Assembly (NCBI GenBank): GCA_963789355.1
Contig: CAWBKK010000002.1
Location: 714,027 to 778,026, forward strand
Source of the DNA: Gaiellasilicea sp963789355
GTDB taxonomy: Bacteria; Actinomycetota; Thermoleophilia; Gaiellales; Gaiellaceae
Reading direction: 5' to 3'
Length of the DNA stretch: 64,000 bases
Position numbers and translations under genes: made by a program. Under the pieces are notes generated by a model that had not been told where the DNA came from, made no database searches, and was given only the letters and a program-made list of their open reading frames with translations. This document shows, piece by piece, positions 50,019-59,587 of this stretch (position 1 is the stretch's first letter; each line of letters opens with the position of its first letter).

Positions 50019-50267
50019 TCCTGATCCCGTGCCCCTGGTGCGGCGAGCGCGACGAGACCGAGTTCTCCTACGGCGGCCAGGCCGGGCGTGCCGTACCCGT
50101 CCGACCCGGCGGCGCTCTCCGACGAGGAGTGGGCGAGGTTCCTGTTCTTCCGCGACAACCCGAGGGGCCCGTTCCGCGAGCGCTGGGTGCACACGCACGG
50201 CTGCCGCCGCTGGTTCGAGCTCACCCGCGACACGGTGACGCATGAGATTCACGTTCGCCGGGACTGA
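50015..50267 (+). pseudogene. soxD: Sarcosine oxidase delta subunit, frameshifted
   Basis: Short zinc-binding subunit. LILIPCPWCGERDETEFSYGGQA carries the first Cys pair. After a one-base excess near 50089 the frame continues with VPYPSDPAALSDEEWARF, FFRDNPRGPF and HTHGCRRWFELTRDTVTH. Likely start is TTG 50015 overlapping the soxB stop. The 3' end overlaps the soxA ATG (50242). Expected length about 84 residues. Confidence 0.78.
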
Positions 50268-52420
50268 GTACGAGGGCCGCGAGGGCGAGACGCTCGCGGC
50301 CGCGCTCGTGCGGAACGGCGTCCTCGGCGGCTTCCGCTCGCTCTACCGCGACCGCCCGCGCGGCGTCTACACGGCCGGCGAGGAGGAGCCGAACGCGCTC
50401 GTGCAGATCGGCGCCCGGCCGATGCTGCGCGCGACGCTCGTCGAGCTCGAGGACGGCCTCGTCGCCGAGCCGCTCGCCGGCAAGGGCCGCCTCGTCGCCG
50501 CGCCCGACGACGACGCGCTACGACACGATGCACGCGCACTGCGACGTGCTCGTCGTCGGCGCCGGCCGCTCCGGCGTCGCTGCCGCGGAAGCGCGTCCGG
50601 CCGCGTCGCTGCTACGCTCGACGGCCGCCAGGGAACGTGGGTCGTCGGGCTCTACGACGACAACTACGTGATCGCGGTCGAGCACGGCCGGCGCGCTCTG
50701 GCGGATCCGCGCGAAGCGGATCGTGCTCGCGACCGGCGCGATCGAGCGGCCGGAGGTCTTCCCCGACAACGACCTGCCCGGGCGTCATGCTCGCGGGCGC
50801 CTTCGAGCGGTACGGCCGTCCCGACGGCGCGACGCCGGTCTCGCGGCGGCTGGAGCCCGCGCGTCCACCTCTGGAGCCAGGCCCGCGGCCGCCTGCGCTG
50901 GGACGACCGGATCGGCGCGCCCGTGCCCGACGGCGAGCTGCGCGGGATCGAGTGCGTCGGCACGCTGACCGGCGCGGGCCTGCCCGACGCGCCCGCCTTC
51001 GCGCTGCCCGGACGGCGACGAGGACGCGATGTTCGTCGACCTCGAGCGCGACTCGACCGTCGCCGACGTGCGCCGCGCGATCGGCGCCGGCCTGCGCTCG
51101 GTCGAGCACGTCAAGCGCTACACGACGATCGGCACCGGCTCCGAGCAGGGCAAGCTCGCCAACGTCAACGCGATCCGCGTCGCCGCCGAGCTGCTGCAGG
51201 TGCATCCGGGCGAGCTCGGGACGACGACGTTCCGCCCGCCGTACCTGCCGGTCTCGTTCGCGCTCCTCGCCGGCCGCGACCGCGGTCAGCTCTTCGACCC
51301 GGTGCGCGTGACGCCGATCCACCCGGCGCACGTCGAGGCCGGCGCGGTCTTCGAGGACGTCGGCCAGTGGAAGCGGCCGCGCTACTTCCCGCGCGACGGG
51401 CGAGGACATGGACGCGGCCGTCCGGCGCGAGTGCGCCGCCGCGCGCGAGTCGGTCGCGAAGATGGACGCGACGACGCTCGGCAAGATCGACGTCCAGGGC
51501 CCCGACGCGGTCGAGTTCCTCAACCGCATGTACACGAACGCGTTCGACTCGCTCGCGGTCGGCAGGTGCCGCTACGCGCGTCATGTGCACGCTCGACGGG
51601 ATGGTCTTCGACGACGGCGTCGTCATGCGCGTCGGCGAGCAGCGGTTCGTCTGCACGACGACGACCGGCAACGCCGCGCCCGTGCTCGCGTGGATGGAGG
51701 AGTGGCTGCAGACCGAGTGGCCGGAGCTGCGCGTCTGGCTGACCTCGGTGACCGAGCAGTGGGCGACCGTCGCCGTCGTCGGGCCCGACTCGCGCGCGCT
51801 GCTCGCCGGGCTGACCGCGATCCCGCTCGACCGCGAGAGCCTTCCCGTTCATGGCGATCCGCGAGGGCGAGGTCGCCGGCATCCCGGCGCGCGTCTGCCG
51901 CGTCAGCTTCTCGGGCGAGCTCGCCTACGAGGTGAACGTCGACGGCCGCCGCGGGCTCGAGCTCTGGCAGGCGATCGACGCGACGCCGTACGGCACCGAG
52001 ACGATGCACGTCCTCCGCGCCGAGAAGGGCTACCCGATCGTCGGCCAGGACACCGACGGCACCGTGACGCCGCAGGATCTCGGGATGGACTGGATCGTCT
52101 CGAAGGCGAAGCCGGACTTCCTCGGCAAGCGCTCGTTCGCGCGCGCCGACACGGCGCGGCCCGACCGCAAGCAGCTCGTCGGGCTGCTGCCGGCCTCGCG
52201 GCGTCGCCGAGGGAACGCAGCTCGTCGCCGAGCCGGACGAGCACCGCGATGCTCGGCCACGTCACGTCGAGCTACGACAGCGTCGCGCTCGGCCGGCCGT
52301 TCGCGCTCGCGCTCGTCGACGAGCGGCCGCGAGCGGATCGGCGAGACCGTCTACGCGGACGGCGATCGCCGCCGAGATCGTCGACTCGGTGCTCTACGAC
52401 AAGGAGGGAGCGCGCCGTGA
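50242..52420 (+). pseudogene. soxA: Sarcosine oxidase alpha subunit, frameshifted and internally short
   Basis: SoxA carries NAD, the shared flavin interface and a C-terminal aminomethyltransferase (folate) domain. In-frame N-terminus MRFTFAGTEYEGREGETLAAAL (2Fe-2S-like/thiol fold), then MHAHCDVLVVGAGRSGVAAAE (NAD-binding), GTWVVGLYDDNYVIAVEH, ATGAIERPEVFPDNDLPG, VEHVKRYTTIGTGSEQGK, TTFRPPYLPVSFALLAGR, GPDAVEFLNRMYTNAFDSL, TEQWATVAVVGPDSR, RVSFSGELAYEVNVDG and FLGKRSFARADT in changing frames (for example near 50519, 50694, 50783, 50847, 51011, 51402, 51575, 51850, 52200). Between the NAD motif and the GTWVVGLYDD strand some 40 residues usual in SoxA appear to be missing. Not translatable as read. 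Confidence 0.8.
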
Positions 52421-52820
52421 CGGCCGTCCTGCGTGAGGTCGAGCTCGACGCGCAGGTCTCGCGTCCGCGGCGAGCCGCCGATGGCGCCGAACACGCGTCG
52501 CCGGCGACGCGCTCTGGCTCGGGCCGGACGAGTGGCTCGTGCTCGGCGGCCGCGAGGAGGACTACCCGGACGCGTGGGCGGCGGTCGACGTCTCGGCGAA
52601 CCGCGTCTGCTTCGAGCTCTCGGGCGAGGACGCGGCCGACGTGCTCGCCCGCGGCTGCGCGCTCGACCTGCACCCGTCCGTCTTCCCGCCCGGCCGCTGC
52701 GCGCAGACGCTGCTCGCGCGCGCGCAGGTGATCCTCTACCGCACCGACGAGCACGTCTTCCGGCTGCTCGTCCGCCCGTCGTTCGCCGACTACGTGCGCG
52801 AGTGGATCGCCGACCGGTGA
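52417..52820 (+). pseudogene. soxG: Sarcosine oxidase gamma subunit, frameshifted
   Basis: Begins VTAVLREVELDAQVS (GTG overlapping the soxA stop), continues in a second frame as VRGEPPMAPNT, and in a third as GDALWLGPDEWLVLGGREED to the end (VCFELSGEDAADVLARGCALDLHPSVF, FRLLVRPSFADYVREWI). Two one-base excesses near 52461 and 52495. SoxG closes over the SoxA folate domain. Its stop overlaps the start of the intact aminotransferase. Confidence 0.78.
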
Positions 52821-53857
52821 GGCACGACGAGATGCCGTCGATCGCCGCCGAGCGCGCGCTCGCCGGCCGGGACATGCTGCCGCTGCGGGGGACGATCGCC
52901 GCGCCGCTGCCGCCGCACGTGCGCGAGGCCGTGCTGGCGGCGCTCGACGAGCACGAGGTGACGCCGCCGTCGCGCGGGCACTTGACGCTGCGCGAGGCGA
53001 TCGCCGGCTCGCTGCCTGCGCCGGCCGACCCGGAGCGCGAGATCCTGGTCACGAACGGCGCCATGCACGCGCTCAGCCTGACCTTCCGGGCTCTGCTGGA
53101 GCCGGGCGACGAGGTGATCGTGCCGATCCCGTGCTACTTCTTCCAGGGCCTGATCGAGCGGGCCGGCGGCCGGTTCGTCCCGGTGCCGAGCTGGGAACCG
53201 GCGGCGATCGAGCAGGCGGTGACGCCGCGCTCGAAGGCGTTCGTCCTGACGAACCCGAACAACCCCGACGGCCACCTGCCGACGCGTGCGGAGGTCGACG
53301 AGCTGGTGGCGCTGGCCGCCCGGCACAACATGACGGTGCTCACGGACGAGGCGTACGAGGCGTGCATTCACGAAGGCGAGCTCGCGTCGGCGTGGCGCGC
53401 GCCGAACGTGATCCTGATCCGCAGCCTGGGCAAGAGCCTCGCGATGCCGGCGTGGCGCATCGGCTTCGTCGCGGGTTCGCCGGAGGTGATCGACGCGTGC
53501 CTCCGAGAGCTCGAGTGGGACGTTATCCGCGTCAACCACGTCGCCCAGCGGGCAGCCACGGCCGCACTGGAAGGCCCGCGGGCCTGGCTGGACGCGGTGG
53601 CCGCGCGCTACCGCGAAGACCGAGACGCCGCCCACGCCGCGATCGCGGAGAATCCGATTCTGAGCGCCCAGCTCCCTGCAGCGACACCATTCCTCTGGCT
53701 CGACCTCGGCGGGCTCTCGTCGGAGAACCTGCTCGGGGCGGGGGTGGCAGTCGTCGACGGCGCCGCTTTCGGCACACCGGGCTACGCGCGTCTCCCGTTC
53801 GGCGGCGCCGCCGGGTTGGGCAGCCGGCTCTCCGTCCTCAGCACATTGCGGACATGA
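52817..53857 (+). CDS. Class I/II PLP-dependent aminotransferase
   Basis: 346 residues, GTG start overlapping soxG (GTGA). Fold-type-I signatures: TNGAMHALSLTFRALLEPGDEV, VLTNPNNPDGHLP (Asn binding PLP), VLTDEAYEACIHEG (Asp/Tyr), and the Schiff-base Lys in IRSLGKSLAMPAWRIGF. Somewhat short for the family, with a compact C-terminal domain. Intact, unlike the genes on either side, which argues against a uniformly bad assembly. Cotranscribed with soxBDAG by its overlap; substrate unknown. Confidence 0.85.
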   Translation: MRHDEMPSIAAERALAGRDMLPLRGTIAAPLPPHVREAVLAALDEHEVTPPSRGHLTLREAIAGSLPAPADPEREILVTNGAMHALSLTFRALLEPGDEVIVPIPCYFFQGLIERAGGRFVPVPSWEPAAIEQAVTPRSKAFVLTNPNNPDGHLPTRAEVDELVALAARHNMTVLTDEAYEACIHEGELASAWRAPNVILIRSLGKSLAMPAWRIGFVAGSPEVIDACLRELEWDVIRVNHVAQRAATAALEGPRAWLDAVAARYREDRDAAHAAIAENPILSAQLPAATPFLWLDLGGLSSENLLGAGVAVVDGAAFGTPGYARLPFGGAAGLGSRLSVLSTLRT

Positions 53858-54667
53858 CGGGCGCGCGCCACGTCCTCGTCACCGGCGCCGAGGGAAGGAT
53901 CGGAGCGGCGGTCAGGGAGCACCTCGCCGAGCGCTACGAGCTCAGCTTCCTGACGCTGACGCCGCAGGAGTTCCCGAGCCACGTCGCCGACATCGCCGAC
54001 CTCAACACGATCCGGTCGGCGTTCGAGGTGTCGATGCCGTGGTTCACCTCGCGGCAACGGCGGCGATCGAAGCACCGTGGGACGACATCCTCCACAACAA
54101 CATCGTCGGCACCTACAACGTGTTCGAGGCAGCGCGGCAGGCGGGCGTCTGGCGCGTCGTGTTCGCGTCCTCGAATCACGTGATCGGCATGTACGAGGTC
54201 GACGGCGCCCCGACGATCTACGACGTCGACGACGAGCGCTGCTACGACCACACGGCGGAGCTCCGGCCCGACTCGCTGTACGGCGTCTCGAAGGCGTACG
54301 GGGAGGCGCTCGGGCGGATGTACGTGGAGCGCCACGGCCTGCGCGTCTTCTGCCTGCGCATCGGCGCCGTCCGCGAGCACGACGACCCGACAGCCGCGAC
54401 CACGGTGCCCCTGATCGACCTCGACGCCGAGGGGCAGCGAAACCGCCTGCGAGCGGTCTGGCTGAGCAAACGCGACTGCGCGGAGCTGATCGCGAGCTGC
54501 CTCGACGTCGAAGACGTGTCGTGGGCAGTCGTCTACGGCGTGTCGGCAAATCCGGGCAGCTTCTCTGGGACCTGACCCACGCCCGAGAGTTGCTTGGCTG
54601 GGAACCCCAGGATCGGGCACCCGCGTCACCAGCCTGGTGCCACGCCGACCGACCCGAGAGGATATGA
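53854..54667 (+). pseudogene. NAD-dependent epimerase/dehydratase, frameshifted
   Basis: Extended SDR: MTGARHVLVTGAEGRIGAAV (Rossmann) in frame one. Then, after the loss of one base near 54027, VVHLAATAAIEAPWDDIL, VVFASSNHVIGMYE and LYGVSKAYGEALGRMYVER (Tyr-X-X-X-Lys) in frame two. A second shift near 54560 leads to DLTHARELLGWEPQDRAPA. Similar enzymes act on NDP-sugars or uronates (uronate dehydrogenase-like). ATG overlaps the aminotransferase stop. Confidence 0.75.
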
Positions 54668-54705
54668 AGGTCATGGCAAGTCGGCCAAAGCACAGGAGGA
54701 ACGAC

Positions 54706-55155
54706 GTGGAGCTGAACCAGCTGAGCTTGCAGCAAAAGATTCAGGCCACGGCAGCCGCCGTGATCGCTCTTGCGGCGTTCCTGCCCTGGGCGTCCATCTT
54801 TGGACTCAGCGTGAACGGCATCAGCGGCGACGGCAAGATCACGCTGATCCTGGCGCTGGCGGCGCTCTTCGGGTTCGCGACGAAAACCGGCGTGACCGGC
54901 GAGTTCACGCTCGCGCCGAAAGTCGTTCTCGGAATCTCGATCCTCTGCGCCGCGGTCGCATTTCTCGTGGGAATCGCCGACATGAACGAGTTCGCAGCGA
55001 TCGGCCTCTACCTGACGCTGATCGCCTCGCTCGCGATGGCAGCCGCGATCATTTGGGAAATCAGGCTCGGGCGCGGCGCGCCCGCGTCGGCCGAGACCCC
55101 GGCCGCAGCTGAAGCTCCACCGTCCGCGGTCGAGGGGGAGACGATCGAACCGTAG
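54706..55155 (+). CDS. Small membrane protein of unknown function
   Basis: 149 residues from GTG 54706, chosen because AGGAGGA (54694-54700) sits 5 bases upstream; ATG 54664 and 54673 are alternatives. Four predicted membrane segments (about 17-33, 41-57, 68-86, 92-110: AVIALAAFLPWASIFG, ITLILALAALFGFA, VVLGISILCAAVAFLVGIA, IGLYLTLIASLAMAAAII) and an Ala/Pro/Glu-rich cytoplasmic tail. No family recognised. First gene of a lower-GC stretch. Confidence 0.65.
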   Translation: MELNQLSLQQKIQATAAAVIALAAFLPWASIFGLSVNGISGDGKITLILALAALFGFATKTGVTGEFTLAPKVVLGISILCAAVAFLVGIADMNEFAAIGLYLTLIASLAMAAAIIWEIRLGRGAPASAETPAAAEAPPSAVEGETIEP

Positions 55156-55175
55156 GCCCGCAGTAGGTTTGTGCG

Positions 55176-55193
55176 AATGCAAGACCTGACCCC
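55176..55193. repeat. REP-like motif
   Basis: AATGCAAGACCTGACCCC resembles the end of REP elements mobilised by TnpA-REP (RAYT) transposases in many bacteria, by recollection. Only one copy is in the window and no transposase is adjacent. Confidence 0.3.
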
Positions 55194-55198
55194 AGTCC

Positions 55199-55253
55199 TG
55201 GGTGGCGGATCAGACACTCCTCGATCTCGCCGGGTCGCGATGCCTGGCCGGCC
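55199..55253 (-). pseudogene. Relic of an acyl-CoA ligase C-terminus
   Basis: The minus strand encodes RPGEIEECLIRHPG, the conserved lysine-loop region of AMP-forming acyl-CoA ligases (GPGEIEECLVRHPAV in the gene at 56914-58455). At DNA level it matches 57145-57200 closely and in the same orientation. No other ligase sequence surrounds it. Confidence 0.6.
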
Positions 55254-55275
55254 AGTTCGAGTCCGCATTTGGAAA

Positions 55276-55800
55276 CTATTCCTCGCCAGTCGGCTCCGAC
55301 TGTGGCTTTCTCCCGGTCGCGGCAACAGGTTGCGTTCGTTCGGAGAACCACTGCGCGAATCGGAAGTGCTTCACGGCTTGGAAGAGTTCGTCACGCTGCC
55401 GATCGCGGACGAGCGACACGATCGCTAGGTTTGCGATGAGTGCCACCCCAAGCGCGCCAAGCCCCCAGGACGCGCCCTGAGCCGGAAAGAAGATCGCTGC
55501 TGCGCCCCATAGGGGCAAGAGCAACCCGACGAGGAGGTTGATCTCGGCCTCGAAGTGGTCTACGGCAAGAGCGGAATCCCGGCTCCGTAGCCATAGCTTG
55601 CAGTATGAGAGGACATACCCGTCGAGCGGGTCCAACTGGCGGGCGGGATCCGCCGTCAGCGTTTGCGTCAGCCCCTTGTGTTCCTTCAGCCCGTCATCTA
55701 CAAGATCGCCATATACCGACTTGAGATCGCTGTAGATGCTTGGAGCATGAGGTCGCCTCTTCATCCCCAGACGCCACAGCGTCCAGACCACGCTCCGCAT
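55276..55800 (-). CDS. Hypothetical membrane protein
   Basis: 174 residues. Soluble N-terminal part (IYSDLKSVYGDLVDDGLKEHKG), then two membrane segments (INLLVGLLLPLWGAAAIFF and LGALGVALIANLAIVSLV) and a basic tail. No family recognised. Base composition is lower in GC than the neighbours. Its start lies inside the end of the next listed gene, and the two may be one protein split by a frameshift. Confidence 0.5.
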   Translation of the reverse strand: MRSVVWTLWRLGMKRRPHAPSIYSDLKSVYGDLVDDGLKEHKGLTQTLTADPARQLDPLDGYVLSYCKLWLRSRDSALAVDHFEAEINLLVGLLLPLWGAAAIFFPAQGASWGLGALGVALIANLAIVSLVRDRQRDELFQAVKHFRFAQWFSERTQPVAATGRKPQSEPTGEE

Positions 55801-56045
55801 GAGCGCCCGAGGGCGGCGTACGCCGCAAAGAGGAAGAGCAGGATACCCAAGGCTGCGACGAACCGGTTGGCGTCAGCGCTTTCCGCCGACGCGACAACTG
55901 CGATGTAGCGAGCATGCTCGATCTCCCCCCATCGCAAGGCCAACCACCCTTCGCAAAGGACGATCAAGCCCGGCAAGAGCACACCGAGCAGTTGGTTCGC
56001 TAGCCGAGGACCGAGGCGAGCAGCCGCACTAGTCACTTGAGCCAT
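55761..56045 (-). CDS. Hypothetical small membrane protein
   Basis: 94 residues with two hydrophobic segments (LLGVLLPGLIVLCEGWLAL and FVAALGILLFLFAAYAAL). The last dozen residues (SCGAWSGRCGVWG) look out of frame. In the other frame the same bases read MRSVVWTLWRLGM, the start of the downstream gene, so a single four-helix protein interrupted by one frameshift near 55790 is possible. Divergent from the GDPD gene with 1 bp between starts. Confidence 0.45.
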   Translation of the reverse strand: MAQVTSAAARLGPRLANQLLGVLLPGLIVLCEGWLALRWGEIEHARYIAVVASAESADANRFVAALGILLFLFAAYAALGRSCGAWSGRCGVWG

Positions 56046-56046
56046 T

Positions 56047-56833
56047 ATGAGTTACGTGGACACTGGCCTTCGCCGCGGGATGACTATCCGAGAGCTACTA
56101 GGGTCGAAATCCGGTGTGCTTGTCGAGGCGCACCGAGGCGGAAGTGGATCGCCCGGAGAACTCGTGGGAGGCATCGAGAGGTCGCATTTGGCTTGCGCTG
56201 ATCTGATCGAAGTCGATGTGCACGTCACGCGCGACGGAATCGCCTTCCTTCAGCACCACTACACGATCCAAGACCGCCACGTGTCAACCCTTCAATGGGC
56301 CGATGTCCAACGTGCCTACGCACCCGCTGACCCACCCCCGCGGCTTGACTCAGTACTCAGGTGGGCGCGACAGCATGAGGTTTTCCTCTCACTTGACGTC
56401 AAAGACGGATTTGGCGGCTCGGCCGTCGATTGCGTTGCTGGACTCGTCTCTGCCGCAGGCGCGGTGGACGCCACCTTCCTCTTGAGTTGGAACCACCACT
56501 CACTCCGGAAGCTCAAGGAGAGTGATGAACGGTTCGTAACCCGCGCACACATCAGAGCCGGACTCATTGACGTAGGCGCTGCCGCCCAAGCAGCGCGCGT
56601 GGACGCAGTAACTCTGTCCTATGACCTGATCGTGGCCAGGGACGTCGACCTGTTGCATGAAAGAGGAATTGTCGTCGGGCTCGGCGACATGTTTGAGCCA
56701 GAACTTCATGCTCGCGCACAAGCTCGGAGTCGACATTGTGAGCTGGGGCTCGCCTGGGGAGGCACGACGACGGCTCGCCTCGATCGAGGCACCGGCCGCT
56801 ACGGCCTGTCCCGGCGACTCGGAACTTCCCTGA
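56047..56833 (+). pseudogene. Glycerophosphodiester phosphodiesterase family protein, 3' frameshift
   Basis: GDPD barrel: LVEAHRGGSGSPG (catalytic His-Arg), DLIEVDVHVTRDGIAFLQHH (Glu/Asp metal ligands and second His), SLDVKDGFG, LLSWNHHSLRKL. After DMFE (about 56698) the frame as read gives a Cys/Arg-rich sequence ending at 56847. Dropping one C in GAGCCAG restores QNFMLAHKLGVDIVSWGSPG and a stop at 56833, a typical GDPD end. Lower GC than the surroundings; possibly acquired with the two membrane genes beside it. Confidence 0.75.
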
Positions 56834-56913
56834 GCGCGTACACCTAGCGGAGCGACCGCGCGCCGCTTTGATTCGATGTCAAAGAGTCTTGGGCTCATGT
56901 CGCGTTTAGCCGC

Positions 56914-58455
56914 TCACGCCCCGCGCAGCTTTTTGCGGCGGATCTTCCCGGAGGTCGTCAGCGGGAGCTCGTCGACGAACTTCGATCTCGCGCGGGACTT
57001 CGTACGTGGCTAGGCGCTCGCTGACGAGCGCTTTCAGCTCCGCGGCCAGCGCCTCCGACGGCGACGCCGCGACGACGAACGCCTTGATCGCCTCACCTCT
57101 CACCTCGTCTGGGATTCCGATCACGGCAGCCAGCGACAACGGCCGGGTGGCGGACGAGGCACTCCTCGATCTCGCCCGGGCCGATGCGGTGGCCGGCGCT
57201 CGTGATCAGGTCGTCGGTTCGGCCGACGAGTGGAAGTAGCCGTCGTCGTCGACCTCCGCCAGGTCGCCGGTGTGGAGCCGGCCATCGCGCAAATTCTCGG
57301 CCGTAGTCGCCTCGTTGCTCCAGTAACCGAGGAACATCACCGGGTCGTTCTCGACCACCACCGTCACCTCGCCGTCGACGACCGCACGTGGTGCCCGGGT
57401 ACGGCCTGCCCATCGAGCCCGGATTCACCGGCAACGCGGCGCAGTTGCCGATCAGGAGGTTCGCCTCTGTCTGGCCGTAGAACTCGTTCACCGTCACCCC
57501 GAGCGCGCTCCGCGCACCACGCCAGCCGATGTCCTCGCCCAGTGTTCGCCGCCGCTCGCGAGCGAGCGCAGCTCGAGCCCGAAGCGCGGGCGAGGCGAGG
57601 GCACGGCCGCATCATCCTCAGCGCGGTCGGCGGGCAGAAAACAGGTTGCGCACGTCGCAGCCGCGGGATCAGGGCGAACGCCACCTCCGGATCGAACTTG
57701 CGGCGTCGGACGCCAGCACCGGACGCCGAAATAGAGGCCGGGCAGCGAGCACGTCGAAGCAGGCCGCCCATCCACGCCCAGTCGGCCGGGGACCAGATAG
57801 AGATCGTCCGGCTGCGGGAAGAAATCGTGCGGAATTGCACGCCGGGCAGGTGCCCGTACAACACCCGGTGCGCGGCAGCGCGCCCTTCGGCTGACCGGTC
57901 GTTCCGGAGGTGTAGATGATCAGCGCCGGCGCATCGGCCCCGGTATCGGCCGGGGTGAAATTATCGCGGGCGCGCTCCAGGCCGGCCAGCAACAGCGGAA
58001 GCTCATCGCTGTCGCCGTCGACGACGAGCACGGTCGCGAGATCGGGCAGGTCCCGCGGCACCTTGGCCAGGTTCTCGCGATCGGCGATCAGGGCGCGGGC
58101 GGCTCGGCATCGTCGAGACGCGCCGCCATCGCGTCCGGGCCGAATCGCATGAACAACGGCACCGCGATCGCGCCGAGCTTGTAGACCGCGAGATGGGCCA
58201 CGCGGTTTCGGGCCATTGCGGCAGCACGATGCCGACGCGGTCGCCCTCGCCGATCCCGCGGGCCCGGAGCGCATTCGCGAGCCGGTTCGAGTCGTCGGAC
58301 AACTCGCCGAAACTGACGCTTCGCGTGACCTCGCGGCCGTCCGTGACCACGATCGCGATCGCGTCGCGCAAGTGCCGCTCGCAGACGTCGACGCCCAGGT
58401 TCACCTCCGCCGGCACCCGCCAGCGGAAGCCGCCGTAGAGCTCCTCGTAGCTCAG
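56914..58455 (-). pseudogene. AMP-forming acyl-CoA ligase, heavily frameshifted
   Basis: Fragments in all three frames build one ligase: LSYEELYGGFRWRVPAEVN, NLGVDVCERHLRDAIA, SNRLANALRARGIGEGDRVG, LIIYTSGTTGQPKGAL (P-loop), VNEFYGQTEANLLIGN (adenylate motif), GPGEIEECLVRHPAV, GIPDEVRGEAIKAFVV, and RRKKLRGA with the catalytic Lys region. At least eight shifts. It resembles benzoate/medium-chain-type ligases. No ATG near the N-terminus: CTG 58455 overlaps the peptidase stop as CTGA. Not translatable as read. Confidence 0.75.
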
Positions 58456-59587
58456 GCCCAGAGGCGCTCCAACAAGGCGAGGTACACCTTTGTCGCCCGC
58501 ACGAGCTCCGCGACCTCGACCGACTCGACGTCCCCGTGCGCGCCCGTCCCCTGCGGCCCGTGGTACACAGTCGGGATCCCTGCTGCATGGAAGACGGCGC
58601 CGTCGGCGACCATCCTGATCCCGGTGAGCGGCAGCGCCTTCTCCGTCACATCGCGGTAGGCGGCGCGGAGCGCGACGGCGAGCCGGTGCTCGGGGTCGAT
58701 CTCGTAGGCGCCGCGCACGAGCTGCAGGTCGAGGTCGATCGCGCAGCCGGACTCCGCCGCGATCGGCGCGGCAACTGCTGGAAGTCCTCCTCCACCCGCG
58801 CGAACGTGTTGCCCGGCGCCCAGCGGCGCGTGCCGACGAGCCGGCACTGGACCGGGTGCCGGTTGTAGAAGTCGCCGCCGTGCAGCTCGCCGACGAAGTA
58901 CGTCTCGTGCCCGACCCATTCGTGCTCGACCGCGGCCAGCTCTTCGGTGCGGCCGCGGATCGCCTCGATCACCCGGGCGGCGATGTGGAGCGGGTTGGGC
59001 GTGCCGGCCGGCGTCTGCAGCTCGTGCGTGCCCATGCCGTCGCGGCGGATCGTGATCTCGAAGGTCGCGCAGCCGACGTGGGCGACCGGAAGCATCGACC
59101 CGCCGAGCTCGCAGACAACGCCGAGGTCGGCCGTGAAGCCGCCCTCGGTCAGAAGCCAGGTCAAGTCCTCGCCGCGCCCGTCCGGCGCCTCGTGCATCCC
59201 GATCGCGACGATCGCAAGCTCGCCCGGGAACGATCCGCGCTCGGCGAGCACCCGCCCCGCCTCCGCTGCGCAGGCGAGCGCTCCCTTCATGTCCGCGGAG
59301 CCGCGCCCTGAGATCATGTCGCCGTCGAGCCGGGCCCATTCGTGCGGGATCGGGACGGTGTCCAGGTGGCCGTTGAAGACGACGGTCGGGCCGGGCTCGC
59401 CGCCCCTCAGCCGGCCGACGACGATCGGCGTCGTCGGGAACTGGTCCTCGAGCACCTCGACCTCGAGCCCGTACTCCTCGAGCCGCCGCGCGTAGAGCCA
59501 GGCGACGTCGAACGTGTTTCCGGTCGGGCTCTCGACCTGCACGAGCTCCAGGGTCAGATCGCGGAGGCGGTCTTCGTCGACGCTCAC
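58452..59587 (-). pseudogene. M20-family metallopeptidase (ArgE/DapE/CPG2-like), one frameshift
   Basis: About 378 residues intended. FNGHLDTVPIP (metal His, Asp), ISGRGSADMKGALAC (bridging Asp), CELGGSMLPVAHVGC, then the dimerisation domain RDGMGTHELQTPAGTPNPLH. The frame changes near 58787 (FARVEEDFQQ to AAPIAAESGCAIDLD), a one-base loss, and continues to HAAGIPTVYHGPQGTGAHGDVE with the last metal His. Expected to deacylate or cleave an amino-acid amide. GTG start overlaps the oxidoreductase stop. Confidence 0.8.

Noticed and set aside
47266..52820. Programmed ribosomal frameshifting as an explanation for the broken deacylase and sox genes
   Set aside because: Shifts occur at unrelated sequences, more than a dozen times, and in genes not known for recoding; no common slippery motif was seen.
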